A stretch of 64,000 bases of DNA from Wohlfahrtiimonas larvae (GCF_039543665.1 NZ_BAABKE010000004.1:62001-126000); one strand, 5' to 3'. Positions 16,389-26,092 are shown, numbered from the stretch's first letter. A program made the numbers and translations. The notes: a model not told the origin generated them from the letters alone.

Positions 16389-18539
16389 TTATAAGCCATT
16401 CATCGTGAGATTCAACGACTCCTTAATCTCCATATAAGTTTCTTGCACATAATTCTCTGCCCAAGCTTGATCATCGATCACCTCAAGTTTCACCGCACAA
16501 TGCTTATATTCAGGGGTTTTGGTGATGGGATCGCCCACATCCAATGTGAGTTTATTACATGCACCAATCCACCATTGATATGTCATATAAACTGCGCCTT
16601 TATTCACTCGCTCATTGAAGTTAGCGCGCGTCATCACTTGCCCACGGCGCGATGCAATCCACACTAAATCTTGATCTTTAATCCCCATTTTCATGGCATC
16701 ATCAGGATGAATTTGCACAAAACCAGGTTCATCAGCTAAAGTCTGTAATGCGCTACAATTGCCCGTCATTGATCGACAAGAATAATGCCCAACTTCACGC
16801 ACTGTTGATAATATGAAAGGATATTCTTGATCTGTTTTTTCTAATGGCGGGCGCCATTGTGTTGCATATAATTGCCCTTTTTTCGATGGCGTTGAGAATA
16901 AGTTATTTTGATATAGCCATTCCGTGCCTTGATGATTTTCATCGGGACAAGGCCACTGAACATGCCCCAAACCTTCTAATTTCTCATAAGTCACACCAGA
17001 AAATGATGGGCATAATGCACGCATTTCATCCCATATTTCTTTCGTATTGGCATAATTCATTGGATAGCCCATCGCTGTGGACATCAAACTAATAATCTGC
17101 CAATCGGTTTTCACATCACCTTTCGGATCTACAGCTTTATTGAAATACTGAAAACCACGGTCCGCCGATGTATAAACGCCTTCATGTTCACCCCAAGAAG
17201 TTGCAGGAAACACAACATCCGCCATCAAGGCTGTTTTTGTCATAAAGATATCTTGCACAATCACAAATTCTAATTGCTCAAAGGATTGCTGAACCATAGA
17301 TAGATCCGCTTCTGTTTGCATTGGATCTTCGCCCATCACATAAAAAGCTTTGATCTTATCTTCATGCACCACCAAATGCGGTACTTCACTTAAAAACTCG
17401 CCAACTTTGCTAGGTAATGATTCCACGCCCCAAGCTTTCTCAAATTTTGCACGAATGGCATCATCCGTCACAGCTTGATAACCGGGAAATTGATTTGGCA
17501 ATGCGCCCATATCACAAGCGCCCTGCACATTATTTTGCCCACGCACAGGCGAAATCCCCACATTCGGTCGCCCAAGATTGCCCGTTAATAATGCCAAGCT
17601 TGCCAAGGTTTTCACAGCATCCACGCCTTGATTCCATTGCGTAACACCCATGCCCCACATGATCAAAGCACCCGATGATTTGGCATACATGCGTGCAGCT
17701 TCACGGATTTTTTGTGCAGGAATTCCTGTAATGGTTTCAGAATATTCTGGCGTATATTGCTGAACCGTTTGTTTCATAGCTTCAAAGCCTTCTGTGAACT
17801 GATTCACATAATTGGCTTTATAGAGTTTTTCCTCAATGATCACATACACAAATGCATTCAATAACGCGACATTCGTACCATTTTTAAGTGGCAGCCAAGC
17901 ATCCGCAATGCGCGCAGTTTCAATATAACGCGGATCACACACAATGATCTTCGCGCCCTTTTCTTTCGCTTTGATCACTCGGCGCGCAATGATTGGATGA
18001 GAATCTGCAGCGTTATAACCAAAAACTAATAGACAATCAACATCCTCAATTTCATTGATGGAGTTGCTCATTGCGCCGTTTCCTACAGTTTGTTGCAGAC
18101 CTGCAACAGATGGGGCATGTCACACCCGGGCACAACAATCTATGTTGTTCGTCCCCACCACTGCGCGCGCAAATTTTTGCATCAAGTAATTCACTTCATT
18201 GCCCGGCCCGCGGGATGAACCTGTGAGATAAATGCTATCTGCACCATGCTCTTTTTTAATTCTTTTTAAATTATCAGAAGCAAATACGATGGCTTCTTCC
18301 CAAGAAACAGGTTTCAGTGGTTCATTACGATTTTTACGCATCATCGGCGTTGTTAAGCGCGGCGTTAGAATTTTTGTATCATTGATAAAATCCCAACCAT
18401 AATAACCTTTGAGGCACAATTCACCTTGATTGGTATAACCATTGGCGCCTTCTGCCCCCACGACTTTGCCATCTTCCACCATCAAATATAATTTGCAGCC
18501 CGATGCGCAATAAGGACATACTGTTAAAACTTTTTCCAT
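16389..18539 (-). CDS. fdhF: Formate dehydrogenase H, selenocysteine-containing
   Basis: Molybdopterin enzyme oxidising formate to CO2. Read with the in-frame TGA at 18120-18122 as selenocysteine, it is 716 residues (E. coli 715). Counting from the ATG at 18539, the 4Fe-4S cysteines are 8, 11, 15 and 42, Lys44 follows, Sec is residue 140 and His141 follows it, identical to E. coli numbering. An ATG five codons upstream is in frame but less likely. A bacterial SECIS hairpin follows the TGA at the E. coli spacing. The molybdopterin oxidoreductase domain (55-475) and molydopterin-binding domain (about 600-700) are complete. HydN and AegA lie upstream in the same direction. No hydrogenase-3 genes are present here, so the electron acceptor is more likely AegA via HydN. 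SelA/B/C/D must be encoded elsewhere. Confidence 0.95.
18081..18122 (-). promoter_or_regulatory. Bacterial SECIS element with UGA(Sec) codon of fdhF
   Basis: On the minus strand the TGA is followed after 12 bases by GTTGCAGGTCTGCAAC (18092-18107), a perfect stem with the GGUC-type apical loop that SelB recognises. The distance from TGA to loop equals that in E. coli fdhF. This recodes the stop as selenocysteine. Confidence 0.93.
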
Positions 18540-18556
18540 AATATTTTTCCTCAACT

Positions 18557-19060
18557 TTATTGCGCTAAATTCACTAAACTTTTAGCCGCCGTTGCCTCGC
18601 GTTTTTCTTTGATAATTTCATCCATCGATTTTGCATCCATGATGCTCAATGCATGGGTTGGGCAAACTCGCACACAAGCAGGTCCTGTTGCCACTTCATG
18701 GCATAAATCACATTTCAATGCTTGGCTGTCTTCTTGTGTAATGACCGTCATCGCACCAAATGGGCAAGCAATCGCACAGTTTTTACAACCAATACAGAGC
18801 GATTGATCCACAATCACCGCGCTATCCTGTCTTGAGATTGCCAAGGTTGGGCAAACTTCCGCACATGGCGCATTTTCACATTGGCGGCATAACACAGGCA
18901 GCGTGATTTTTGCACCGCGAATCACTTTTAAGCGTGGCGAAAATGTCTCTTTCGGTAATAGCGTTTGCAATTTAATTTCAGAATGAGCAACAGCGCAGGC
19001 AATTTCACACGTTCGGCAACCAATGCAACGCTCTGCATTCACCGTGATAAAGTTATTCAT
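18557..19060 (-). CDS. hydN: 4Fe-4S ferredoxin HydN-like electron carrier
   Basis: A 167-residue polyferredoxin with four 4Fe-4S cysteine clusters: CIGCRTCEIAC near the start, then CRQCENAPCAEVCP, CIGCKNCAIACPFG and CDLCHEVATGPACVRVCP. The start at 19060 is chosen because it matches the HydN/HycB N-terminus (NNFITVNAERCIGC), and the longer upstream reading lies inside aegA. It overlaps the aegA stop by 8 bases (ATGAATAA), suggesting translational coupling, and fdhF starts 17 bases after its stop. Its likely role is carrying electrons from FdhF to the AegA partner. Assignment as HydN rather than HycB rests on the neighbours. Confidence 0.9.
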   Translation of the reverse strand: MNNFITVNAERCIGCRTCEIACAVAHSEIKLQTLLPKETFSPRLKVIRGAKITLPVLCRQCENAPCAEVCPTLAISRQDSAVIVDQSLCIGCKNCAIACPFGAMTVITQEDSQALKCDLCHEVATGPACVRVCPTHALSIMDAKSMDEIIKEKREATAAKSLVNLAQ

Positions 19061-21047
19061 GGCGTAACTCTCTTGCCACAAATTGTGGCGGGAAAATTGG
19101 CTGAATTTGTAGATATTTAATGATGCCTTCCGCAGCTCTTCTGCCATCTGACATGGCTGTCACAACAAGATCCGCACCACGGACAACATCGCCGCCTGCA
19201 AAGATTTTTGCATTCGATGTTTGGCAGAATTTACCTTCGCCACGCGCGGCATCAATCCCACCCCATTGATCTAAATTCACATGATAAGGCGATAACCAAG
19301 GCATCGCATGAGAGCTGAAACCAAAAGCTTGAAGAATAATATCTGCTTCTAAAATAAATTCAGAGCCTGCAATTTTTTGTGGTCGCCTACGGCCTGAAGC
19401 ATCAGGTGCACCCATTTCTGTCCGCATCATTTCAATGCCTGAAACTTTGCCATCATTATTCAAAACAATACGCAAAGGCTGAACATTGAATAAAAATTCA
19501 ACGCCCTCTTCTTTCGCATTTTTCACTTCCTTTTTAGAGCCTGGCATGTTCACTTCATCACGGCGATAAGCGCATGTCACAACTTCTGAGCCTTGGCGAA
19601 TGGATGTACGCACACAATCCATCGCAGTATCACCACCACCCAAAACAACTACCTTTTTGCCTGCTGTATTCACATAAGGCTCTTTTTCAAGCTGTGCTAA
19701 ATCCATCACATGCTTTGTGTTCGCAGTTAAAAATGGTAATGCATCATAAATATCATCCGCATTTTCATTCGCTAAACCTGCTCTTGTATATTGATAAGCG
19801 CCTACACCCACAAATACAGCATCGTAATCACGCATCAAATCATCAAAAGATATATCTTTGCCAATCTCTGTATTTAAGTGAAATTCAATGCCCATTTCTG
19901 TGAATAATTCACGGCGATGCACAAGGATATTTTTATCCAATTTAAAAGATGGAATGCCAAATGTGAGCATCCCGCCAATTTCAGGATGACGATCAAACAC
20001 CACAGCTTTAATACCATTTTTGGTTAATACATCCGCACAGCCTAATCCTGCTGGGCCTGCGCCTATGATGGCAACGCGTTTACCTGTATTAACTACATTA
20101 GATAAATCAGGCTTCCAACCCATTTCAAAAGCGGTATCTGTGATGTATTTTTCAATGTTACCGATTGTCACTGCACCTAACTCTCTGCGATCCAAAGTAC
20201 AAGCACCTTCACATAAGCGATCCTGCGGGCAAACTCTGCCACAAACTTCAGGCAATGAACTGTATTGATGACACAATTCAACTGCTTCTAAAATTTTGCC
20301 TTCTTTGGCTAACTTAATCCAATGAGGGATTTGATTATGAACTGGACATGTCCATTCGCAATAAGCATGATCACCACAAGTGATACAACGCTCGCCTTGC
20401 TTTTCGATATCGCATTGATTGAAACCTATATAGATTTCATCAAAGCCTGTTTTACGCGCTTCGATTGCAATTTTATCGGCATCTTTTCTAGGGATTTTGC
20501 CTAAATTACCAATAATAGAAGATTGTTGTGGTGCTTGATAGCCATGATTCCCAAGCATTGTGCGTAACTGTTTTTGTTGTTGATTATGTTGGATTAGGCT
20601 TTCATCATAATATTGAATGGCATTCGTTGGGCAAGCATTCACACATGCAGGCCCGTCATTTTTATCTTCACATAGATCACATTTATGCGCGACGGCTTCA
20701 TAATTCAACAAACCATCTTGAGCTTGCCCATTCACAACGGAAATCACACCAAATGGACATGCAATTACACAGTTTTTGCAACCAATGCATTTATCTTCGA
20801 TTAATTTAACGTAATCATCTCTAAAAATCAGTGCATCTGTCGGGCAAACAGCGACACAAGGAGCATCATCACATTGATGACACATCACAGATGTCCGCAC
20901 ATTACCATTATCTAATAATGTGACACGCGGTAAGAAATTCTCTTTGGATTCTGGCCATAAACCATCATTATGGGATAACACACAAGCAGTTTCGCACGCT
21001 AAGCAACCAATACAACTTAATGGATCAGTCAAAACGAATCGATTCAT
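19053..21047 (-). CDS. aegA: AegA-type iron-sulfur flavoprotein oxidoreductase
   Basis: 664-residue fusion (E. coli AegA 659). The N-terminal 1-160 is a HydN-like polyferredoxin with four cysteine clusters. The rest is a GltD/glutamate-synthase small-subunit-like NAD(P)H:FAD oxidoreductase with a further FeS pair (CITCGDHAYCEWTCP), an FAD motif VAIIGAGPAGLGCADVL, an NAD(P) motif VVVLGGGDTAMDCVR, and a C-terminal IFAGGDVVRGADLVVTAM. In E. coli AegA has been linked genetically to formate-dependent urate degradation together with FdhF-type formate oxidation. Here it heads the aegA-hydN-fdhF operon, which supports a direct electron relay. The 278-base divergent region with tsuA shows no site I could assign. 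Confidence 0.93.
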   Translation of the reverse strand: MNRFVLTDPLSCIGCLACETACVLSHNDGLWPESKENFLPRVTLLDNGNVRTSVMCHQCDDAPCVAVCPTDALIFRDDYVKLIEDKCIGCKNCVIACPFGVISVVNGQAQDGLLNYEAVAHKCDLCEDKNDGPACVNACPTNAIQYYDESLIQHNQQQKQLRTMLGNHGYQAPQQSSIIGNLGKIPRKDADKIAIEARKTGFDEIYIGFNQCDIEKQGERCITCGDHAYCEWTCPVHNQIPHWIKLAKEGKILEAVELCHQYSSLPEVCGRVCPQDRLCEGACTLDRRELGAVTIGNIEKYITDTAFEMGWKPDLSNVVNTGKRVAIIGAGPAGLGCADVLTKNGIKAVVFDRHPEIGGMLTFGIPSFKLDKNILVHRRELFTEMGIEFHLNTEIGKDISFDDLMRDYDAVFVGVGAYQYTRAGLANENADDIYDALPFLTANTKHVMDLAQLEKEPYVNTAGKKVVVLGGGDTAMDCVRTSIRQGSEVVTCAYRRDEVNMPGSKKEVKNAKEEGVEFLFNVQPLRIVLNNDGKVSGIEMMRTEMGAPDASGRRRPQKIAGSEFILEADIILQAFGFSSHAMPWLSPYHVNLDQWGGIDAARGEGKFCQTSNAKIFAGGDVVRGADLVVTAMSDGRRAAEGIIKYLQIQPIFPPQFVARELRHE

Positions 21048-21325
21048 ATTTCACTACCTAACTTATATTCTTAATATATTTCTAATTAAGCTAAATTTTA
21101 CAATAAATCAGATAAATGCAGATATTTAGCCCTATCCTCTATGATTTAAAGCAAAAAATATTACATTTAGTTTTCTAAATCATTACAAAGATCAACATTT
21201 AACAGTATTGAATGCTTTATTTTTAATAAAATACTAATAATATATGTTTTATATGAAATAATTCTTGCCTAATCATTTAAACCTGATAATAATAAGGAAA
21301 TATTCAAATCATTTAGGAGAATAAT

Positions 21326-22363
21326 ATGATTACTGGGTTGATCATCGGTACTTTACTTGGCTTTATATTGCAAAGAGCCCGCTTTTGTATGACAGGTGGT
21401 TTTAGAGATGTTTATCTCACCAAAAATAATACAATGCTGTATGCTTTTTTCATTGCTATTGCCATACAGGGGATTTTAGTTCTTGGCTTTGTGGAAACAG
21501 GTGCTTTAACCATTAAGGCGAGTACATTTTCTTTATTTGGCACGATTATTGGAAGCTTAGTGTTTGGTATCGGTATCATTTTAGCAGGCGGATGTGCTAC
21601 AGGCACTTGGTACAGAGCAGCCGAAGGGCTCATTGGCAGTTGGGTTGCCTTAGCTTTTTATATGATTTTAGCTGCAACGATGAAATATGGTGCGTTATCA
21701 GGGTTTTCTCAAGAAGTTTCAAGCATTGCACGCTACCCTGATTCCATTGCACAAACTACGGGAATTCCACAATGGTTATTGATCATAATTTTTACAGTGC
21801 TAACCATTTACTTGGCACGTAAAATTCTAAAAAAACCAAAATTAAAGGTTGCATCCTTGCCCGCAAAGCACCAAGGCATTTTACACATCCTATTTGAAAA
21901 GCGTTGGCATCCATTTGTAGCAGCAGCGATCATCGGCATATTGGCAGCAATTGCATGGATTGCAAGCTCACAAACAGGACGAAACAGTGGATTAGGCATT
22001 ACAACACCCTCTGCAAATATTGTTACCTTTTTAATCACTGGGAATTCTGACTTATTAGATTGGGGCGTGTTTTTAGTACTAGGCATTTTTATCGGCTCAT
22101 ACATTGCGGCTAAAGGCAGCAGAGAATTCAAATGGCGTTTACCAAGCAGTGCTACATTATTATCAAGCATGATTGGAGGGATATTAATGGGCATTGGTGC
22201 AAGTTTAGCTGGCGGTTGCACCATCGGTAATGGCTTAACTAAAACCGCCATTATGTCATGGCAAGGTTGGATCAGCCTAACATTCACAATTTTTGGTGTT
22301 TGGATTGCAGCTTATTTTGTGTATGTGCGTAAACGTAAAACAACACAACCTGCCCTCACATAA
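21326..22363 (+). CDS. tsuA: Thiosulfate transporter TsuA (YeeE)
   Basis: 345-residue inner-membrane protein with multiple TM helices. It follows the E. coli YeeE sequence closely (352 residues). The three cysteines known to relay thiosulfate in this family are visible in RARFCMTGG, AGGCATGTWYR and LAGGCTIGNGL. It imports thiosulfate for cysteine synthesis. AGGAGAATAAT precedes the ATG. tsuB follows 40 bases later. The related YedE group has been proposed for selenium handling. The CATG/CTIG contexts and the YeeD-like partner favour thiosulfate. Confidence 0.93.
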   Translation: MITGLIIGTLLGFILQRARFCMTGGFRDVYLTKNNTMLYAFFIAIAIQGILVLGFVETGALTIKASTFSLFGTIIGSLVFGIGIILAGGCATGTWYRAAEGLIGSWVALAFYMILAATMKYGALSGFSQEVSSIARYPDSIAQTTGIPQWLLIIIFTVLTIYLARKILKKPKLKVASLPAKHQGILHILFEKRWHPFVAAAIIGILAAIAWIASSQTGRNSGLGITTPSANIVTFLITGNSDLLDWGVFLVLGIFIGSYIAAKGSREFKWRLPSSATLLSSMIGGILMGIGASLAGGCTIGNGLTKTAIMSWQGWISLTFTIFGVWIAAYFVYVRKRKTTQPALT

Positions 22364-22403
22364 GTTACACAACGTTAATAAATAAACACAAGGAAACATT
22401 ATT

Positions 22404-22631
22404 ATGGCACTTTATGAATTAAAATCTGTTGGTTTAGTTTGCCCTTTTCCACTCATTGAAGCCAAAGAACAAATGGCTAAATTGGAAAAAGGTGATGAAC
22501 TATTGATCGAATTTGATTGCACACAAGGCACAGAAGCTATTCCTCGTTGGGCAGCTGAAAATGGTTACCCCGTTTCAGATTATCAACAAATTGGTGATGC
22601 CACATGGCGCATTACAATCATTAAACCATAG
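22404..22631 (+). CDS. tsuB: TusA-fold sulfur carrier TsuB (YeeD)
   Basis: 75 residues with the single catalytic cysteine in VCPFPLIEAKE (CPxP motif) and the DCTQGTEAIPRWAAENGY segment diagnostic of YeeD rather than TusA/SirA. It works with TsuA to accept or process imported thiosulfate sulfur in the cytoplasm. A clear ribosome-binding site (AAGGAAAC) precedes the ATG, and it forms an operon with tsuA. Confidence 0.93.
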   Translation: MALYELKSVGLVCPFPLIEAKEQMAKLEKGDELLIEFDCTQGTEAIPRWAAENGYPVSDYQQIGDATWRITIIKP

Positions 22632-22640
22632 TATGATCTA

Positions 22641-22668
22641 GCTTGCCTTATTATCTTTTAAGGCAAGC
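22641..22668 (+). terminator. Hairpin after tsuB
   Basis: GCTTGCCTTA (22641-22650) pairs with TAAGGCAAGC (22659-22668) ten bases after the tsuB stop. The T tract is weak, so it may act as a terminator or an mRNA-protecting stem. Confidence 0.55.
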
Positions 22669-22779
22669 ACATTAATTCCGACCAATTTTCTCACAATAAT
22701 TTTTATCGCAAATTATGAGATCGTGTAGTACAATACAATCCCTGATATATATACATTTTATCCCAATCAGGAATTATTC

Positions 22780-24432
22780 ATGACACGTTTTATCTTTGTG
22801 ACTGGTGGTGTTGTTTCATCACTAGGTAAAGGCATTGCCGCAGCTTCTCTTGGCGCTATTTTAGAATCCCGTAAACTTAAAGTAACTATGATGAAATTAG
22901 ATCCATACATTAACGTGGATCCTGGCACTATGAGCCCATTTCAACATGGTGAAGTTTATGTGACGGAAGATGGTGCTGAAACTGACTTAGACCTTGGTCA
23001 CTATGAGCGTTTCATCCGCATGACTGCAACACGTAAAAATAGCGTGAGCGCAGGCCGTGTTTACTTAAATGTTATCCAGCGCGAACGCCGCGGTGACTAC
23101 TTAGGTGGCACAGTTCAAGTCATTCCCCATATTACCAATGAAATTAAAACCTGTATTCGTCAAGCAGCAGGAGATGCTGATATTGCATTGATCGAAATCG
23201 GTGGCACAGTGGGCGATATCGAATCATTACCATTCTTGGAAGCTATTCGTCAATTAAGTTCAGAATTAGGTCGTGATCAATCATTATTTATGCATTTGAC
23301 ATTACTACCTTACTTACAAGCATCTGGCGAATTAAAAACAAAACCAACACAACATTCTGTCAAAGAATTACGCTCTATTGGTATTCAGCCTGATATTTTA
23401 GTTTGTCGTTCTGAGGTTGCCATTCCTGATGATGAAAAGAGCAAAATTGCTCTATTCACTAACGTACAAAAAGAAGCTGTGATCCAATGCTTAGATGCTA
23501 AAACAATTTATGAACTTCCACGAGTATTGCATGAAGAAGGATTAGATCGTATTGTTTTAGATTATTTAAATCTTTCAGCACCAGAAGCAGATTTAACAGA
23601 ATGGGATGCTGTTGTTGAGAAAATCTTAACGCCACAGTCACAAGTAAATGTATTAATGGTTGGCAAATATATTGACTTAACAGATGCTTATAAATCAGTG
23701 AATGAAGCATTATTCCATGCTGGCATCAAAAATTCAGTAAAAGTTAAAATTCACTACTTAGATTCAGAAACATTAGATAATGCAAAAACAGAAGAAGAGC
23801 TTGCACCATACTTTGAAAATATTGATGCGGTTCTAGTCCCTGGTGGCTTTGGCGAACGAGGCATTGAAGGCAAAATCAATGCAGTTCGTTATGCCCGTGA
23901 ACACAAAATTCCATACTTTGGCATTTGCTTAGGTATGCAAGTTGCTGTGATTGAATATGCACGTAACGTAGCAGGTTTAACAGATGCAAACAGCTCAGAA
24001 ATCCGCTCAGATACACCACACCCTGTGATCGGCTTAATCACTGAATTCACTAATGCAGCCGGAGAAACTGAACGCAGAACAGCTAAATCAGATGTTGGTG
24101 GTACAATGCGTTTAGGCGCACAAACCTGTGTTTTAGAACAAGATTCTAAAGCGTACTCAATCTATCAAAAAGAAGAAGTTGTTGAACGCCATAGACATCG
24201 CTATGAATTCAATAACGATTATTTAAATGTTTTAAAACAAGCTGGATTAAAATTCTCTGCTTGGTCAAAAGACAAAGAACTAGCGGAAATCATCGAAATT
24301 TCTGATCATCCTTGGTTCATTGCATGCCAAGCACATCCTGAATTCAAATCAACGCCACGCGATGGCCATCCATTGTTTGTAAGTTTCATTGCGGCAGCGG
24401 TTGAACGCCAAAAGAAAACTTCTGGCCAGTAA
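22780..24432 (+). CDS. pyrG: CTP synthase
   Basis: 550-residue enzyme (E. coli 545) forming CTP from UTP, ATP and glutamine. The N-terminal synthase domain starts FIFVTGGVVSSLGKG with the ATP-binding loop and contains IEIGGTVGDIESLPFLEA. The C-terminal class I glutamine amidotransferase domain has the catalytic cysteine in PYFGICLGMQ and the His/Glu pair in CQAHPEFKS. It is monocistronic, with a long terminator hairpin at 24446-24482. Confidence 0.98.
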   Translation: MTRFIFVTGGVVSSLGKGIAAASLGAILESRKLKVTMMKLDPYINVDPGTMSPFQHGEVYVTEDGAETDLDLGHYERFIRMTATRKNSVSAGRVYLNVIQRERRGDYLGGTVQVIPHITNEIKTCIRQAAGDADIALIEIGGTVGDIESLPFLEAIRQLSSELGRDQSLFMHLTLLPYLQASGELKTKPTQHSVKELRSIGIQPDILVCRSEVAIPDDEKSKIALFTNVQKEAVIQCLDAKTIYELPRVLHEEGLDRIVLDYLNLSAPEADLTEWDAVVEKILTPQSQVNVLMVGKYIDLTDAYKSVNEALFHAGIKNSVKVKIHYLDSETLDNAKTEEELAPYFENIDAVLVPGGFGERGIEGKINAVRYAREHKIPYFGICLGMQVAVIEYARNVAGLTDANSSEIRSDTPHPVIGLITEFTNAAGETERRTAKSDVGGTMRLGAQTCVLEQDSKAYSIYQKEEVVERHRHRYEFNNDYLNVLKQAGLKFSAWSKDKELAEIIEISDHPWFIACQAHPEFKSTPRDGHPLFVSFIAAAVERQKKTSGQ

Positions 24433-24445
24433 TTCCTGACATGAT

Positions 24446-24482
24446 AAATCATTAGAAATAATTTATTTCTAATGATTTTTGT
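24446..24482 (+). terminator. Terminator of pyrG
   Basis: A 15-bp perfect stem (24446-24460 with 24464-24478) with an ATT loop, followed by a T run, 13 bases after the pyrG stop. Confidence 0.85.
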
Positions 24483-24531
24483 CGATAATCAATGAGTCAT
24501 CGTTCATATTATTTTATTGAGGAATATGCTA

Positions 24532-24912
24532 ATGTTAAAATATTTGAGTTTAACTTCTCTGATAATCTTGATCGCTGGCTGCTCAAGCACCATTGAGCAT
24601 ATCATTACTCCTACAGAAGACTCTAAAAATTCAAAGCTCAGTTGGGAAATGGAAGGTCGCGCGCCTGAATGGCACATTAGTATCAACGATCAACGCTTTC
24701 ATGGATCATTCCCCGGCCGTTATGAAGGACGCGTAATGACCTGGGAGGAAACAATCAAAGCGAACAAAATCTATTTAAAAGCTAATAGCCAAACCGCTAA
24801 GATTGAATTAACTGAGGAATATTGCACTGTTGCAGGTAAGGATTATACCCATTCAGCAACAGTCGATATCAATCAACAAACATTTAAAGGTTGTGCAAAA
24901 CGTAAATCATGA
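24532..24912 (+). CDS. Putative small lipoprotein
   Basis: 126 residues with a hydrophobic N-terminus ending in a lipobox (LIAG-Cys near 17), so probably lipid-modified and membrane-anchored in the periplasm. The mature part has Trp-rich segments (WEMEGRAPEWHIS, GRVMTWEE) and a C-terminal pair of cysteines that might form a disulfide. It loosely resembles small membrane-associated COG3650/YajI-type lipoproteins, but no family is assigned. TTG (24517) and ATG (24526) are upstream in frame. The GAGGA at 24519-24523 places the start best at 24532. Its stop overlaps the trmL start by 4 bases. Confidence 0.75.
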   Translation: MLKYLSLTSLIILIAGCSSTIEHIITPTEDSKNSKLSWEMEGRAPEWHISINDQRFHGSFPGRYEGRVMTWEETIKANKIYLKANSQTAKIELTEEYCTVAGKDYTHSATVDINQQTFKGCAKRKS

Positions 24913-25379
24913 GCCGATTATCCGTTATATTATTCGAGCCTGAAATTCCACCTAATACAGGCAACATCATCCGACTTTGTGCAAATACTGGTGCAAAACT
25001 ACATTTAATCAAGCCATTAGGATTTAAATTAGAAGATAAAGCCTTAAGGAGAGCTGGTTTAGATTACCACGAATGGGCTGATCTCAAAACATGGGATAGC
25101 CTAGCTGAATGCTTAGATTATATTAAACCCAATAATGCATTTGCCATGACAACCAAAGGTACCCGTTCATTCTTTGATGTCAAATTTACAGACAATGATG
25201 CTTTAATTTTTGGCCCAGAAACTCGTGGCTTGCCTATGGATTTTTTAAATAGTCTGCCACATGAAATGCTATGTCGTCTGCCAATGACAGAAAATGGACG
25301 AAGTTTAAATTTATCTAATAGTGTTGCTATCGCCATCTATGAAGGATGGCGACAACTAAACTTTACTTCTTTGAATTAA
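24909..25379 (+). CDS. trmL: tRNA (cytidine/uridine-2'-O)-methyltransferase TrmL
   Basis: 156-residue SPOUT-class methyltransferase that 2'-O-methylates position 34 of tRNA-Leu. Motifs: FEPEIPPNTGNIIRLCANTG at the start, the SAM-knot glycines in FGPETRGLP, and the LPM/SLNLSNSVAIAIYE end with the conserved asparagines. It overlaps the lipoprotein gene by ATGA and runs convergently into rnfH with a 17-base overlap of coding ends. Confidence 0.95.
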   Translation: MSRLSVILFEPEIPPNTGNIIRLCANTGAKLHLIKPLGFKLEDKALRRAGLDYHEWADLKTWDSLAECLDYIKPNNAFAMTTKGTRSFFDVKFTDNDALIFGPETRGLPMDFLNSLPHEMLCRLPMTENGRSLNLSNSVAIAIYEGWRQLNFTSLN

Positions 25380-25668
25380 GCTGTTTTCTTTTCCGTTCTG
25401 CTCGAATCATTCGAGCAGTTTTTGGATCAATCTGCAATGGTCGATAAACTTCTATCCGATCACCCTCTTGCAAAATATAATCTAACTCGACTGATTGATT
25501 AAAAACACCATAAATTGGTGTTTCTATCATAGCTTTTGCTTTTTCATCCAACAAGAAATTGGGTAAAGCATCCTGCAATGCACTGCCTTCTTTAATCATT
25601 TGATACTCTTGCAATTGCTCATCGGGCAATGCCAAAACATACTCTACTTTGATCATATTATTCGCCAT
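25363..25668 (-). CDS. rnfH: RnfH family protein
   Basis: 101 residues of the RnfH (UPF0125) ubiquitin-like beta-grasp family, recognised by VEYVLALPDEQ, the QEGDRIEVYRPLQIDPK segment near 70-85, and the basic tail. Its role is unclear (once linked to the Rnf complex, often paired with RatA). The ATG at 25668 with AAAGG upstream is preferred to the TTG at 25674. It overlaps the 3' end of ratA by 11 bases. Confidence 0.92.
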   Translation of the reverse strand: MANNMIKVEYVLALPDEQLQEYQMIKEGSALQDALPNFLLDEKAKAMIETPIYGVFNQSVELDYILQEGDRIEVYRPLQIDPKTARMIRAERKRKQLNSKK

Positions 25669-26092
25669 AAACAACCTTTGCTCGATCAGAGAAAGCTTTG
25701 ATCATAGAACCATACATATTCTCAAAAATTGGATTAAGCATATTAGATAATAAACCAATCGATAAAGTAAAATCGAGTTCAAATTCAATCTTTGATTCCG
25801 TCGCAGATAGTGGAATAAATTTCCATTCACCGTATAGTTTTTTAAAAGGGCCATTTACTAAAGACATCTGAATCATCTCACCATCCACCATACGATTCCT
25901 GGTGGTGAAAGCTTTATTCACAGGCCCCATTAAAACACCGACAGAAGCATCCATTTCACACTCTGTCTGACGCAGTATCCTAGCTGTTTTACACCATGGT
26001 AAATATTCTGGATATTTCTCTACATCATTAACTAAATCAAACATTTGCTTAGCCGAATAAGGTACGACTTTACTTTTACGAATAATTGGCAA
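25658..26092 (-). CDS. ratA: RatA/COQ10-like START-domain protein
   Basis: 144-residue SRPBCC/polyketide-cyclase-like protein. It matches RatA through VPYSAKQMFDLVNDVEKYPEYLPWC and the MSLVNGPFKKLYGEWKFIPL segment. In E. coli RatA was described as binding 50S subunits to block 70S formation. The family is also related to ubiquinone-binding COQ10. The start codon is TTG, placed seven bases after AGGAG. It is in operon with rnfH, the usual pairing. The common neighbours smpB and bamE are absent here. Confidence 0.92.
   Translation of the reverse strand: MPIIRKSKVVPYSAKQMFDLVNDVEKYPEYLPWCKTARILRQTECEMDASVGVLMGPVNKAFTTRNRMVDGEMIQMSLVNGPFKKLYGEWKFIPLSATESKIEFELDFTLSIGLLSNMLNPIFENMYGSMIKAFSDRAKVVYGE

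Noticed and set aside
16389..18554. Two separate genes, or a pseudogene, for the fdhF region
   Set aside because: The stop between them is TGA at the Sec140 position with a SECIS hairpin, and the 16 codons between the two frames continue FdhF perfectly.
21048..21325. FNR or selenium-related regulatory site between aegA and tsuA
   Set aside because: No TTGAT-n4-ATCAA site or other recognisable operator was found. Only A+T-rich sequence is visible.
21808..22287. 159-codon minus-strand ORF
   Set aside because: It is fully inside tsuA, whose protein is clearly conserved, and reads as a shadow frame.
25363..25379. Unusual convergent overlap of trmL and rnfH as evidence of error
   Set aside because: Both proteins are full length and end normally. 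A short 3' overlap in a compact genome is ordinary.
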